Positions 8,381 to 17,535 of a stretch of 64,000 bases of DNA are shown here, piece after piece. The stretch covers positions 116,611 to 180,610 of the forward strand of contig DASPLL010000087.1 in NCBI GenBank assembly GCA_035627615.1. The letters run 5' to 3'. The translations under genes and the position numbers were made by a program. The notes beneath the pieces were generated by a model that worked only from the letters and a program-made list of their open reading frames with translations, was not told where the DNA came from and ran no database searches. Position 1 is the first letter of the stretch, and the number at the start of each line of letters is the position of its first letter. The stretch comes from BRH-c25 sp035627615 (GTDB lineage: Bacteria; Bacillota; Clostridia; Lutisporales; Lutisporaceae).

Positions 8381-8818
8381 TTGGGCTGGACAATATTTAT
8401 GATAGTTATTTGGCTGGCTGCTCTGGTATTCGTACCCTTAAAGCACTGGAAAAACTCATGGCCTATTGGTATATTCGGTATGGTGTGCATTTATGCTATA
8501 GACGGCACTTTGGTTTATCTGGGTGCTTTCAGATTCTGGGGTGAAGGTATTTATATATCCGGTATACCGCTATGTTACTGTATAGGCTATTTTCCGGGGG
8601 GAATCTTGTTCGATCACTTCCGTTCGCACGAATACATTAAGAGACCTCTTTATATTCTGATAACAGCTGCCGTATTGCTTGCTATGGAGCTTATCATGGC
8701 TTACTTCGGCTACTTTCAGCATCTCAGCTGGAATGCTTACAGGGCTTATCTGCTGAATGCAGGAGGCTTTACAATATTGATGTGGCTTTCGGAATGGATG
8801 GAGCAGGGGCGGAACTAG
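8381..8818 (+). CDS. CBO0543-like integral membrane protein
   Basis: 145 residues, with about four to five hydrophobic segments (IFMIVIWLAALVFVP; WPIGIFGMVCIYAID; ILITAAVLLAMELIMAYFGY; LLNAGGFTILMWL). The pattern resembles the small CBO0543 family found in spore-forming Firmicutes, whose function is unknown. It starts at TTG 8381, about 8 nt after GGTGAG. A strong terminator follows, so it is a single-gene unit. No catalytic motif is visible. Confidence 0.6.
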   Translation: MGWTIFMIVIWLAALVFVPLKHWKNSWPIGIFGMVCIYAIDGTLVYLGAFRFWGEGIYISGIPLCYCIGYFPGGILFDHFRSHEYIKRPLYILITAAVLLAMELIMAYFGYFQHLSWNAYRAYLLNAGGFTILMWLSEWMEQGRN

Positions 8819-8833
8819 GGGCTGCCGCAAACT

Positions 8834-8865
8834 CGGATGGGTCTTGACCCATCCGTAATTTTTTT
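8834..8865 (+). terminator. Rho-independent terminator
   Basis: GGATGGGT and ACCCATCC pair around CTTG and are followed by TAATTTTTTT. Confidence 0.88.
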
Positions 8866-8880
8866 GTTTTGCAGCACATG

Positions 8881-8901
8881 ATACTAAAAGTATGATATAA
8901 T
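8881..8901 (+). promoter_or_regulatory. Possible promoter with overlapping dyad before the phosphoesterase gene
   Basis: TATAAT lies at 8896-8901, just downstream of the inverted repeat ATACT-AAA-AGTAT (8881-8893). No good -35 box was found at normal spacing, so a regulator binding at the dyad may be needed. Tentative. Confidence 0.3.
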
Positions 8902-8985
8902 AATATCAAAGAATGATATTTTAATAACGATGATTAACTTATAACTGGTTGCACTCCTTTTGGAAAAAGAAAGCGAGGGTCTACC

Positions 8986-10356
8986 ATGAAAAAGTATCGG
9001 CTTTTATCTCTTCTGCTGCTGAACCTGTTACTTCTCCTGTCTTTTGGATGTGTCAAAACCTTTCGTTATACCATCGGCTGTGCAGAAATCAAATCAGATG
9101 AAAAATTCACTTTTTTTGTTGCATCTGACCTGCATTATCTATCCGGGGAATCCTTTGACAACGGAAAAGCCTTTAATGAATTCCTGGCATCGGGGGACGG
9201 CAAGCTTGTTCAGTATTCAGGTGAATTACTTGATGCCCTTATCAGGGATATCAAACGTGAGCAGCCTGATTTCCTTATAATAACCGGGGATCTGACATGC
9301 AATGGTGAGAGGAAAAGCCACCTTGAGCTTGTCGGAAAGCTTGAGACGGTTGAAAAGGATGGGACCTGCGTCTTTGTCGTTCCAGGCAATCATGACGTAC
9401 AAAACCCCTGGGCAAAGCAGTATATCGGGGATGAGGCGGCAAATGCAAATTGGATAAGCAGCGACGAGTATCTGAATATTTATGGGCACTTTGGTTATGA
9501 TGACGCAGTATCAAAAGATACGGATTCTTTGAGTTATCTTGCAATGCCTGCCGAAAACACATGGTTATTGATGCTTGATTCTTCAGATTCCGAGGAGAAT
9601 ATGGGGAAACAATACCCGGAGCAGGGGGGAGTACTGACTTCACAGACATTGGAATGGGTTGAGCAATGTGCCGGACTTGCGACAGAAAATAAAGCAAGGC
9701 TTATTGCTGTCATGCACCACAGCCTGCTCGATCATAGTAAGATAATGAATAAGAACTATACTCTCAACAATAATGAGGAGGCCTTGAAAGTATTTCGCAG
9801 GTGCGGAATCGAGGTTGTACTGACCGGGCATATCCATATCCAGGATATTAAGACAGACCTGCAGGACGGAAACACGATCTATGACATTGGTACCAGCAGT
9901 CTGGCAGTATATCCGCATCAGTACGGGAAAATGGAATTTACGCCTGAACAGGGTTTTGATTATAGTACTATAATGGTTGACGTAGGTAAATGGAGCAGGC
10001 AGACACAGGTATCAGATGAATTCCTGCTGGATTTTGAAGCCTGTTCGATGGATTTTTTCAAGGAGCAATGCTGTAAAATGCATCAAAGGTGTTTGACGGC
10101 ATTGGATAAGCTGTCTGAGGAAGAAATGAATGTAGTGCTGGAGACAGTAGATAAGATGAACGTAATGTATTTTGCAGGCTATAGAAATGAGGCCTTGAAT
10201 GGTATAGTTAACACCGAAGGCTTTAGAGCACTCGAGGAGATTCCTCAATGTTTTACAAAGGATTATGCAATGAGCATGCTGAATGATGAGAGGGCAGATA
10301 ATAATATCCTGCATATACCGCTGCACTACAATGAAGGGCAGGCAAGTGAGGAATAG
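8986..10356 (+). CDS. Lipoprotein calcineurin-like metallophosphoesterase
   Basis: 456 residues. The N-terminus is a lipoprotein signal with lipobox LSFGC (cysteine near residue 22), so the enzyme should sit on the outer face of the membrane. The five metallophosphoesterase motifs are in order: DLH (ASDLHYL), GD (ITGDLTCNGE), GNHD (VPGNHD), H (VMHHSLL) and GHIH (TGHIHIQD). It probably hydrolyses a phosphoester with two metal ions; the substrate is unknown. A C-terminal helical region of about 110 residues follows the catalytic domain. It stands alone with its own terminator. Confidence 0.88.
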   Translation: MKKYRLLSLLLLNLLLLLSFGCVKTFRYTIGCAEIKSDEKFTFFVASDLHYLSGESFDNGKAFNEFLASGDGKLVQYSGELLDALIRDIKREQPDFLIITGDLTCNGERKSHLELVGKLETVEKDGTCVFVVPGNHDVQNPWAKQYIGDEAANANWISSDEYLNIYGHFGYDDAVSKDTDSLSYLAMPAENTWLLMLDSSDSEENMGKQYPEQGGVLTSQTLEWVEQCAGLATENKARLIAVMHHSLLDHSKIMNKNYTLNNNEEALKVFRRCGIEVVLTGHIHIQDIKTDLQDGNTIYDIGTSSLAVYPHQYGKMEFTPEQGFDYSTIMVDVGKWSRQTQVSDEFLLDFEACSMDFFKEQCCKMHQRCLTALDKLSEEEMNVVLETVDKMNVMYFAGYRNEALNGIVNTEGFRALEEIPQCFTKDYAMSMLNDERADNNILHIPLHYNEGQASEE

Positions 10357-10398
10357 GGGGCCTGCTGCAGATAATAAATGAATAGGGTATGTACAGAT

Positions 10399-10440
10399 AC
10401 AGTATGGCTTTTTGTGAGCTGTACTGTGTTTTTGTTTTTT
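10399..10440 (+). terminator. Terminator of the phosphoesterase gene
   Basis: ACAGTATGGCT (10399-10409) pairs with AGCTGTACTGT (10417-10427) with two G-U pairs, followed by a T-rich tail. The remaining 200 nt up to the ATP synthase promoter are AT-rich and show nothing else. Confidence 0.7.
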
Positions 10441-10651
10441 ATAGCTTTGTGAATATAAAGGGGAGGGAGGAACTATACAGATAAATAGGATATAAGTGAA
10501 AAATGCTTTATCAGTATGAGTCGTAATTTGCAGGGAATAGCTAATAAATACAAATAAGAGAAAATACACGCGGCAAATATACTATACATTATAACAATCT
10601 ATTACACAGAAAACATATGACTTTTTAATAAAAACAAGGATATATATCAGT

Positions 10652-10680
10652 TTGTAAATACAATCCTTTAAGACTATAAT
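10652..10680 (+). promoter_or_regulatory. Sigma-A promoter of the ATP synthase operon
   Basis: TTGTAA (10652-10657) and a perfect TATAAT (10675-10680) are 17 nt apart. The predicted start is about 35 nt before the first gene. Confidence 0.7.
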
Positions 10681-10721
10681 TAATCCATTGCAATGAATTA
10701 ATATTCCGGAAGGGTAAAGCT

Positions 10722-11111
10722 GTGGGTAAATATGAAGCTTTTGAGATCATAAGCATATATATCAGAGCAATAAAATTTCTGCTTGTGGTCTCAATAATTA
10801 TTTTTTCTTTATTTTATAAAAATATTTCTTATGCTTTGGGGTTTGTTCTGGGCGGTACTGCATGTCTTTTGAATTTTAACTTAATGATCAGGTCGTTAGA
10901 AGGCATTGTAAGCAGAACAACCTATTCCAGGGCATTTTTTAATGGCCATTTTACACTGCGGCTGGCTGTGACACTGACAGTATTGACAGGGGCTATGCTA
11001 CTGGAGTCTGTGAACCTTTTTACTGCTGTTGCAGGAATATTTACAATCAGGATAGTCATTGCCTGGGAAGCTATGACCTGGCATATCAAAAGCCTGAGGA
11101 GTCTGGAGTGA
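10722..11111 (+). CDS. atpI: ATP synthase subunit I
   Basis: 129 residues with four hydrophobic segments; ALGFVLGGTACLLNFNLMIRS is typical of AtpI. AtpI is not part of the working enzyme but helps c-ring assembly or Mg2+ supply. It starts at GTG 10722 after GGAAGGG. It opens the operon and its stop lies 8 nt before atpB. The family is weakly conserved, so the call rests on the fold pattern and on position. Confidence 0.78.
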   Translation: MGKYEAFEIISIYIRAIKFLLVVSIIIFSLFYKNISYALGFVLGGTACLLNFNLMIRSLEGIVSRTTYSRAFFNGHFTLRLAVTLTVLTGAMLLESVNLFTAVAGIFTIRIVIAWEAMTWHIKSLRSLE

Positions 11112-11119
11112 GGTAAGGC

Positions 11120-11806
11120 ATGTATGAAATTGAGATTCTGGGAATCCAGGTGCAGATAGCACAGTCAGTAATCAATATGTGGTATATAATGGCTGTACTG
11201 ACTGCGCTTGCTTTAGCAATAAACATCCATATAAGGCGCGGCGGCTTCAAGCTGATACCGGAAAGCAATATTCAAATAGGTATTGAGGCTTTTGTAGAAT
11301 TTTTCTATAGTATTTCAAGGTCTACGATGGGAGAGAGAAACACAGGACTGGCGCCATATATAGCCACTATGGGCATATTCCTCATGCTTTCGAATCTTGT
11401 GGGGATGTTCGGAATCAGGAAGGTGCCGACGACTGATTACTCTGTTGCTTTGGGCTTTGCCCTTACGACATTCTTTGTAGTGCAGTCAAATCAACTGCGT
11501 GCCCATGGGCTGAAAAGCTACTTTAAAGAGCTGTTTGAACCCTTTCCTCTTTTTCTGCCGTTGAACATCCTTGAGAAGATCACGCCGCTGCTCTCCATGA
11601 GCTTGCGTCTATTCGGCAACATAACGGCAGGAGTTATTATCATGGAGCTTGTATATGGAGCACTTAGAAGCATTTCGATATTTGCCATGGCATTTATTCC
11701 CGTGCCGCTGCATTTTTATTTTGATATTTTTGATGGTTTCATACAGACAATGGTTTTTGTAATTCTTACGATGGAATTGACTGCTAATGCTACAGCTGAA
11801 GACTAA
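11120..11806 (+). CDS. atpB: F-type ATP synthase subunit a
   Basis: 228 residues, all membrane. The fourth helix has the essential arginine in LLSMSLRLFGNITAG, which faces the c-ring carboxylate. The last helix reads FDGFIQTMVFVILTMELT. Subunit a forms the two ion half-channels of Fo. The paired c subunit has a Na+-type site, so this subunit probably conducts Na+ as well. A gap of 109 nt separates it from atpE, with AGGAGG just before atpE. Confidence 0.92.
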   Translation: MYEIEILGIQVQIAQSVINMWYIMAVLTALALAINIHIRRGGFKLIPESNIQIGIEAFVEFFYSISRSTMGERNTGLAPYIATMGIFLMLSNLVGMFGIRKVPTTDYSVALGFALTTFFVVQSNQLRAHGLKSYFKELFEPFPLFLPLNILEKITPLLSMSLRLFGNITAGVIIMELVYGALRSISIFAMAFIPVPLHFYFDIFDGFIQTMVFVILTMELTANATAED

Positions 11807-11915
11807 ACGTTCATAATTCCGGTGAGGGGTGATAAAAAGGTTTGAATTCAATGTCTGGAAATTTGGAATTATTACTAAGTATTATTTTACCAACATTATT
11901 TGAGGAGGAAATAAC

Positions 11916-12170
11916 ATGGATCCAAAAGCATATGTAATAGTTGGCTGTGCAGTAGCCGCAGCAATTGCAGTATTGGTAGCTGCAGCAGCAGCAATTATGG
12001 AAGGCTTTGCAACTGCAAAGGCCGTTGAAGCTGTCGGCAGACAGCCTGAAGCAAGAAAAGAGATAGTATCTACACTGATCATAGGTAATGCTATAACTGA
12101 GTCCAACTCGATATATGGTCTTCTGATAGCCCTGCTTATAATCTTTGTTTTATCCGGCAGATTGGGTTAA
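11916..12170 (+). CDS. atpE: F-type ATP synthase subunit c with two-carboxylate ion site
   Basis: 84 residues forming a two-helix hairpin with the polar loop VGRQPEAR. The outer-helix carboxylate is E62 in NAITESNSIYG, and a second glutamate, E29, sits 33 residues earlier in IMEGFATAK. E29, I60, E62, S63 and Y67 occupy the positions of Q32, V63, E65, S66 and Y70 in the Na+-binding Ilyobacter c subunit, with the glutamine replaced by glutamate as described for Fusobacterium. The inner helix has alanines (A22, A24, A26) and M28 where the usual GxGxGxG glycines lie. Na+ coupling is therefore inferred. Confidence 0.95.
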   Translation: MDPKAYVIVGCAVAAAIAVLVAAAAAIMEGFATAKAVEAVGRQPEARKEIVSTLIIGNAITESNSIYGLLIALLIIFVLSGRLG

Positions 12171-12212
12171 TGTCTGGGGCAGCAGCTTCAGGGGTAGTTG
12201 GAGGATCAATAT

Positions 12213-12722
12213 ATGCATGAGTCTATAGTAGATCTGAATTTGAACATGTGGACTATTATCTTTACTCTTTTCAATGCGGTAGTGCTCTATCTCATTTTGA
12301 AGCGGCTGCTTTTTACTACTGTTATGAATTTTATTGAGCAGAGGAAAAGCACTATACGGAACGAGATAGCATCTGCACAGAATTTGAAGGCTGAGGCAGG
12401 CTCTCTGAAGGAAGAATATGAGAACAAGCTCGCCAATATTGACGAGGAAAAGCGGGCTGTCATAGATGAAGCGAGAAAGATGGGCAGCTTTATGTATGAG
12501 AAGAGCAGGAAGGACGCAGAAAAAGAAAAGGATAGAATACTTAAGAGTGCGGAAAAAGAGAGAAACCTTATGTTTGAAAAGGCAAAGGAAGACTTGAAAA
12601 GGGATACAGCCTTACTTTCCATAGACATTGCTGAAGAGATACTGAAGGAAAAGATAGACAGGGATGCCGATAAGCAGATACTTGACAGGATACTGAAAGA
12701 ATTATCTGATGTGAAGGTTTAA
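12213..12722 (+). CDS. atpF: F-type ATP synthase subunit b
   Basis: 169 residues. One N-terminal membrane segment (MWTIIFTLFNAVVLYLILKR) is followed by a long charged helix (ASAQNLKAEAGSLKEEYENK and so on), forming the peripheral stalk that joins Fo to F1. ATG 12213 follows GGAGG by 8 nt; an in-frame TTG at 12198 is less likely. The stop lies 9 nt before atpH. Confidence 0.92.
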   Translation: MHESIVDLNLNMWTIIFTLFNAVVLYLILKRLLFTTVMNFIEQRKSTIRNEIASAQNLKAEAGSLKEEYENKLANIDEEKRAVIDEARKMGSFMYEKSRKDAEKEKDRILKSAEKERNLMFEKAKEDLKRDTALLSIDIAEEILKEKIDRDADKQILDRILKELSDVKV

Positions 12723-12731
12723 GGTGGCATT

Positions 12732-13283
12732 ATGATTGAGATAACGAGCAAAAGATATAGTCAGTCTCTTTTTGAAGCCGCTCTGGATCAGAAAAAGCTG
12801 GAGCTGACCTTTGAGGAACTGGCAGGGCTGAAAATGGTAATGGAGGATAATCAGGCCTTCTTCAAGGTCCTTGAATATCCCTTTATTACATTAAACGAGA
12901 AAATTAAAATAGTGAATGAAGTGTTCGGCAAAAGCTTTGATACAATTATCTGCGATTTTCTGAAGATATTGATAGAAAAGGACAGAGTATATTTGCTGGA
13001 TGAAATACTGGAGGATTTTGAGGAATTATACTATGATTATAAAAAGCTGCTGAAGGTACGGATAACAACTGCTTTTGAGCTGGATGAGGATTACAGGGAG
13101 AGGCTGAAAAGCAAGCTTGCGGAAATATTTGAGCAGGAGGTTGTTGTCGAGGTCAGTATAGATTCTTCAATTGTCGGAGGCATTTACATCAAAGCGAAGG
13201 ATAAGATAATTGACGCTACTGTGAAAGGGAAGCTGGACAGGATGAAGGACAATCTTCTTTATGACAAAACTGAGGTGAGATAA
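12732..13283 (+). CDS. atpH: F-type ATP synthase subunit delta
   Basis: 183 residues. The N-terminal helical domain begins ITSKRYSQSLFEAALDQKK, and the C-terminal part has the family pattern VVEVSIDSSIVGGIYIKAKD. It caps the alpha/beta hexamer and binds subunit b. The stop TAA shares its last base with the ATG of atpA (TAATG), so translation is coupled. Confidence 0.93.
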   Translation: MIEITSKRYSQSLFEAALDQKKLELTFEELAGLKMVMEDNQAFFKVLEYPFITLNEKIKIVNEVFGKSFDTIICDFLKILIEKDRVYLLDEILEDFEELYYDYKKLLKVRITTAFELDEDYRERLKSKLAEIFEQEVVVEVSIDSSIVGGIYIKAKDKIIDATVKGKLDRMKDNLLYDKTEVR

Positions 13284-14785
13284 TGAATATTAAGCCTGAT
13301 GAAATAAGCGGGATTCTCAAGGAAAGAATCAAGCATTTTGACCAAAAACTGCAATCAAACGATATTGGTACCGTCATACAGGTCGGGGATGGCATTGCCA
13401 GAGTATACGGGCTCAGGAACTGTATGGTAAATGAACTGCTGGAGTTTACAAACGGAATATATGGTATGGCATTGAACCTTGAAGAGGATAATATAGGCTG
13501 CGTCCTGCTGGGTCCCGACCAGGATATAAAAGAGGGGGACATGATCAAAAGCAGCGGCAGGATAGTTGAGGTTCCGGTAGGTGACGAGCTTCTGGGAAGA
13601 GTTGTTGATGCACTGGGCAATCCAATAGACGGCAAGGGTACCATAAAGCATACAAGACACAGACCGATAACCACAACTGCTCCGGGGATAGTAGACAGAA
13701 GGCCGGTCAATCAACCGCTGCAGACAGGTATTATGATAATTGATGCTCTGACTCCTATAGGAAGAGGTCAGAGACAGCTTATCATAGGAGACAGGCAGAC
13801 CGGTAAGACGTCTATTGCTGTTGATACCATCATTAATCAGAAAGATAAGGGGGTAATATGCGTTTATGTAGCCATCGGGCAGAAAGCATCTACCGTTGCT
13901 CAGATTGTAGAGATACTGAGGAACAAGGGCGCGATGGATTATACCGTTGTAGTATCCGCAGCTGCCAGTGATCCTGCGCCTCTGCAGTATATTGCCCCAT
14001 ATTCCGGATGTGCGATGGCTGAGGAGTTCATGCATGGTGGGAAGGATGTACTTATTGTATATGATGACCTGTCCAAGCACGCAGTTGCTTACCGGGCCAT
14101 GTCACTTTTGCTGCGCAGGCCGCCGGGAAGGGAAGCTTATCCCGGAGATGTATTCTACCTGCATTCCAGACTTCTCGAAAGGGCCGCGAGATTGAGTGAG
14201 GAAGCCGGAGGCGGTTCCATTACGGCACTGCCGATTATAGAGACCCTCGGAGGTGAGCTTTCATATATACCTACAAATGTAATATCCATAACCGATGGGC
14301 AGATATTCCTCGAAGCGGAGCTTTTCCATGCCGGAATAAGGCCTGCCATGAATGTTGGCATATCTGTTTCCAGAGTGGGAGGCAGCGCACAGATTAAGGC
14401 CATGAGAAAGGTTTCGGGAAAACTGAGGCTGAACCTTGCACAGTACAGGGAGCTTGCTGCTTTTGCCCAGTTCGGTTCAGATCTTGATAATGAAACAAGA
14501 CAGGTACTGGAACAGGGCGAGAGGGTGGAAGAGCTTCTGAAACAACCACAGCATGTGATTATTCCTGTTGAGGAGCAGATAGTGGAGATATATGCGATAT
14601 CCAACGGTTATGCCAAGGATATAAATACAGGTGACATCGGACACTTTGCAAAGGAGCTTGTGGAGTACGTCAGGAACCGCTATGAAAGCATACTGACAGA
14701 TATCATAGAGAAGCAGGATATGAAGGAAGATACGGAAAATATGCTGAAGCAAGCAATAGAGGAATTCAATAAAAAATTTGTATAG
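13283..14785 (+). CDS. atpA: F-type ATP synthase subunit alpha
   Basis: 500 residues, full length. Walker A is GDRQTGKT near residue 170, and the nucleotide-binding domain includes VYVAIGQKASTVAQ. The late motif SVSRVGGSAQIKAMRKVSG carries the conserved arginine that reaches the beta-subunit site. It forms the non-catalytic nucleotide sites of F1. No unusual residues were noticed. Confidence 0.97.
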   Translation: MNIKPDEISGILKERIKHFDQKLQSNDIGTVIQVGDGIARVYGLRNCMVNELLEFTNGIYGMALNLEEDNIGCVLLGPDQDIKEGDMIKSSGRIVEVPVGDELLGRVVDALGNPIDGKGTIKHTRHRPITTTAPGIVDRRPVNQPLQTGIMIIDALTPIGRGQRQLIIGDRQTGKTSIAVDTIINQKDKGVICVYVAIGQKASTVAQIVEILRNKGAMDYTVVVSAAASDPAPLQYIAPYSGCAMAEEFMHGGKDVLIVYDDLSKHAVAYRAMSLLLRRPPGREAYPGDVFYLHSRLLERAARLSEEAGGGSITALPIIETLGGELSYIPTNVISITDGQIFLEAELFHAGIRPAMNVGISVSRVGGSAQIKAMRKVSGKLRLNLAQYRELAAFAQFGSDLDNETRQVLEQGERVEELLKQPQHVIIPVEEQIVEIYAISNGYAKDINTGDIGHFAKELVEYVRNRYESILTDIIEKQDMKEDTENMLKQAIEEFNKKFV

Positions 14786-14802
14786 TAACGAGAGTGATAT
14801 GA

Positions 14803-15645
14803 TTGGCTGGTTTGAATGATGTCAAGACGAGGATCGTGAGCGTTACCAACACCCGGCAGATCACAAAGGCCATGAATCTGGTTGCGACAATAAAATATAA
14901 AAAGGCTAAAGAGAACACCGAGCATATGAGAACATACCTGAAAGCGTATGAAAATGTTGTGAAAAACATATACAACTATAGGATCGAAAAAGCCCGGAGC
15001 GAACTCACGGACATAAGGGAGATAAATAAATCCCTTGCTGTGGTGATAAGCTCTGACAGAGGGCTTTGCGGTGCTTATAATTCATCGATATTGAAATTCG
15101 CAGCTCAAAAAATGGAAGGGAAGGCTTTCAGAGTTATTACAGTCGGGAACAAAGCAAGGGATTTCTTCAGAAAAACAGGTCATGAGCTGCTGGAGAATTA
15201 TGAAAACATAAGTGATACCGTAGAGTACCACGACGCGAGGATTATTGCCCTTAGCATCATGAGGCTGTACAGGAAAATGGAGATTGATGAGGTAATTGTA
15301 TATTACAACAGATTTGAGTCTACTATAAAATACACACCGACAGAGCTCGGGATGCTCCCGCTGGTACTTGGAGAGCCAACAGGGGACAGTAATTATATTT
15401 ATGAACCCTCCCCGGAAGATATCTTTGATGCAATAGCATCAGGGTATATAGTGAACCGATTATACACGATACTGCTTGAGGCTTCTGCCAGTGAGCACAG
15501 CAGCAGGATGACTTCAATGAGCTCAGCGACCGACAATGCAGATAAGATGATTGAAGAGCTGACTCTGCAGTATAACAGGGCAAGGCAGGCTTCCATAACA
15601 AATGAAATCTCTGAGATTGTCGGTGGTACCGAGGCTTTGAAATAG
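14803..15645 (+). CDS. atpG: F-type ATP synthase subunit gamma
   Basis: 280 residues starting at TTG 14803. The N-terminal rotor helix has VKTRIVSVTNTRQITKAMNL and the C-terminal helix has ASEHSSRMTSMSSATDNAD, both hallmarks. The middle has SSDRGLCGAYNSS. Gamma is the central shaft of F1. The start follows a modest ribosome site (CGAGAGTG) and the gene sits 17 nt after atpA. Confidence 0.95.
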   Translation: MAGLNDVKTRIVSVTNTRQITKAMNLVATIKYKKAKENTEHMRTYLKAYENVVKNIYNYRIEKARSELTDIREINKSLAVVISSDRGLCGAYNSSILKFAAQKMEGKAFRVITVGNKARDFFRKTGHELLENYENISDTVEYHDARIIALSIMRLYRKMEIDEVIVYYNRFESTIKYTPTELGMLPLVLGEPTGDSNYIYEPSPEDIFDAIASGYIVNRLYTILLEASASEHSSRMTSMSSATDNADKMIEELTLQYNRARQASITNEISEIVGGTEALK

Positions 15646-15662
15646 CAAAGGATGTGAAGGCA

Positions 15663-17042
15663 ATGGCCAATATAGGCAAGATAGTTCAGATAATAGGACC
15701 GGTAATAGATATAAAATTTACTTCCGATAAGCGTCCTGCATTATATAATGCAATAATGATAAAAGACGGTGAAAAAGAGATAATCGCTGAAGTATCGCAG
15801 CATACGGGAAATGATACTGTAAGGTGCATATCAATGTCTGCTACGGATGGTTTGGTAAGGGGGATGGAAGCTTACGACACCGGGGAACCCATAAAGGTCC
15901 CTGTGGGAAAGGGAGTCCTGGGCAGAATCATGAACATAGTTGGCAAGCCGGTGGATAACAAAGGTGAGATAAAGGCAGATAAATATTCTTCAATTCATAA
16001 GCCGGCGCCTAAATTCGTGGATCTGGTGACAAATACAGAGCAGTTTGAGACGGGAATCAAGGTAATAGACCTCATCTGTCCTTATGTCAGAGGCGGCAAG
16101 ATAGGCTTGTTCGGAGGGGCAGGGGTAGGCAAGACGGTACTTATAATGGAGCTTATAAATAACATCGCAAAGCAGCACGGCGGCCTTTCGGTTTTTGTCG
16201 GAGTCGGTGAAAGAACAAGGGAAGGTAATGACCTGTGGCTTGAAATGAAAGAATCGGGAGTAATTGACAAGACAGCACTGGTATTCGGGCAGATGAATGA
16301 ACCGCCGGGAGCGAGAATGAGAGTTGCCCTTACCGGACTTACAGTGTCTGAGCATTTCAGGGATGAATACGGGCAGGATGTGCTGCTTTTTATCGATAAT
16401 ATTTTCAGATTCACCCAGGCAGGCTCAGAAGTTTCGGCACTTCTGGGGAGAGTACCGAGTGCGGTTGGATATCAGCCTACTCTGGCGACTGAAATGGGGC
16501 AGCTTCAGGAGAGGATAACCTCGACAAAGAGAGGCTCCATCACCTCAGTCCAGGCTGTATATGTACCGGCAGATGATCCGACTGATCCTGCCCCGGCTAC
16601 TACCTTCGCACATCTGGATGCTACAACGATTCTTTCAAGAAGTATAGTTGAGTTGGGCATCTATCCTGCTGTACACCCCCTGGATTCCACCTCAAAGATA
16701 CTTGACCCCGATATAGTAGGAAAAGAGCATTATGAGGTTGCTATAGGAGTTCAGGAGATACTTCAGAGGAACAAGGAGCTTCAGGATATCATAGCTATCC
16801 TGGGTATGGATGAGCTTAGTGATGAAGACCGGTTGATAGTTTCCAGGGCGAGAAAAATACAGAGGTTCTTCTCTCAGCCGTTCTTTGTAGGCGAGCAGTT
16901 CACGGGGATCAAGGGTAAGTATGTGCCGCTTTCTCAGACAGTGAGAGGTTTTAATATGATATTGAAAGGTGAATGTGATCATGTGGCGGAATCCGCATTC
17001 TTTATGGCGGGGACTATAGACGAAGTACTTGAAAGAATATGA
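15663..17042 (+). CDS. atpD: F-type ATP synthase subunit beta
   Basis: 459 residues. Walker A is GGAGVGKT (residues 151-158), followed by the catalytic glutamate region VGVGERTREGNDL. Walker B lies at LLFIDNIFRFTQAG, and the C-terminal regulatory loop reads DELSDED. It carries the catalytic sites that make or hydrolyse ATP. ATG 15663 follows AAAGGATGTG; an in-frame GTG three codons upstream is possible but lacks spacing. Confidence 0.97.
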   Translation: MANIGKIVQIIGPVIDIKFTSDKRPALYNAIMIKDGEKEIIAEVSQHTGNDTVRCISMSATDGLVRGMEAYDTGEPIKVPVGKGVLGRIMNIVGKPVDNKGEIKADKYSSIHKPAPKFVDLVTNTEQFETGIKVIDLICPYVRGGKIGLFGGAGVGKTVLIMELINNIAKQHGGLSVFVGVGERTREGNDLWLEMKESGVIDKTALVFGQMNEPPGARMRVALTGLTVSEHFRDEYGQDVLLFIDNIFRFTQAGSEVSALLGRVPSAVGYQPTLATEMGQLQERITSTKRGSITSVQAVYVPADDPTDPAPATTFAHLDATTILSRSIVELGIYPAVHPLDSTSKILDPDIVGKEHYEVAIGVQEILQRNKELQDIIAILGMDELSDEDRLIVSRARKIQRFFSQPFFVGEQFTGIKGKYVPLSQTVRGFNMILKGECDHVAESAFFMAGTIDEVLERI

Positions 17043-17058
17043 TGAGCTGGTGATATAG

Positions 17059-17466
17059 GTGGCGACGTTTAATCTGCAAATAATTACACTGGATGAAGTG
17101 TTCTATAACGGTCAGGTGGAGGTTCTGACCCTAAATGGAGTTGACGGGGATTTTCAGATACTTCCACGCCATGCGGACCTTATAGCTGTAGCAATGCCTG
17201 ATGATATAAGGTTCATGACAGTGGAAGGCGAGAGGCACGCATTTATCAGCAGGAGTATTTTAAGGGTCATGGATGGAAATGCGACAATAATAGCGGATAC
17301 TGCAGAATGGCCTGAGGATATAGATATTGAGCGGGCTCTGGAAGCTGAAAAAAGAGCTAAGGAGCAGCTAAGAGCGAAAGTAAGTGCGGGCCCCGATATA
17401 GCTAAGGCAGAACTGGCTCTTTTGCGGGCTATGGGACGTAAAAAGACATCAAAATACAAGATATGA
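17059..17466 (+). CDS. atpC: F-type ATP synthase subunit epsilon
   Basis: 135 residues starting at GTG 17059. The N-terminal beta sandwich has VEVLTLNGVDGDFQILPRHA, and the C-terminal two-helix part (IERALEAEKRAKEQL) can inhibit ATP hydrolysis. It ends the operon, and a large hairpin follows. Confidence 0.94.
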   Translation: MATFNLQIITLDEVFYNGQVEVLTLNGVDGDFQILPRHADLIAVAMPDDIRFMTVEGERHAFISRSILRVMDGNATIIADTAEWPEDIDIERALEAEKRAKEQLRAKVSAGPDIAKAELALLRAMGRKKTSKYKI

Positions 17467-17481
17467 TTTTGCAGCTCAGAC

Positions 17482-17523
17482 AAAACAGGCCCTATCCCTG
17501 CATGGCTGCAGGAATAGGGCCTG
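17482..17523 (-). terminator. Hairpin between convergent genes
   Basis: CAGGCCCTATYCCTGCA forms a long stem (17486-17523) around a 4-nt loop. On the minus strand it is followed by TTTTG, so it can end the gene at 17536-17886. On the + strand it lies just after atpC without a clear T tract but may still stop or protect that transcript. Confidence 0.65.
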
Positions 17524-17535
17524 TCCGTTCAGGTT

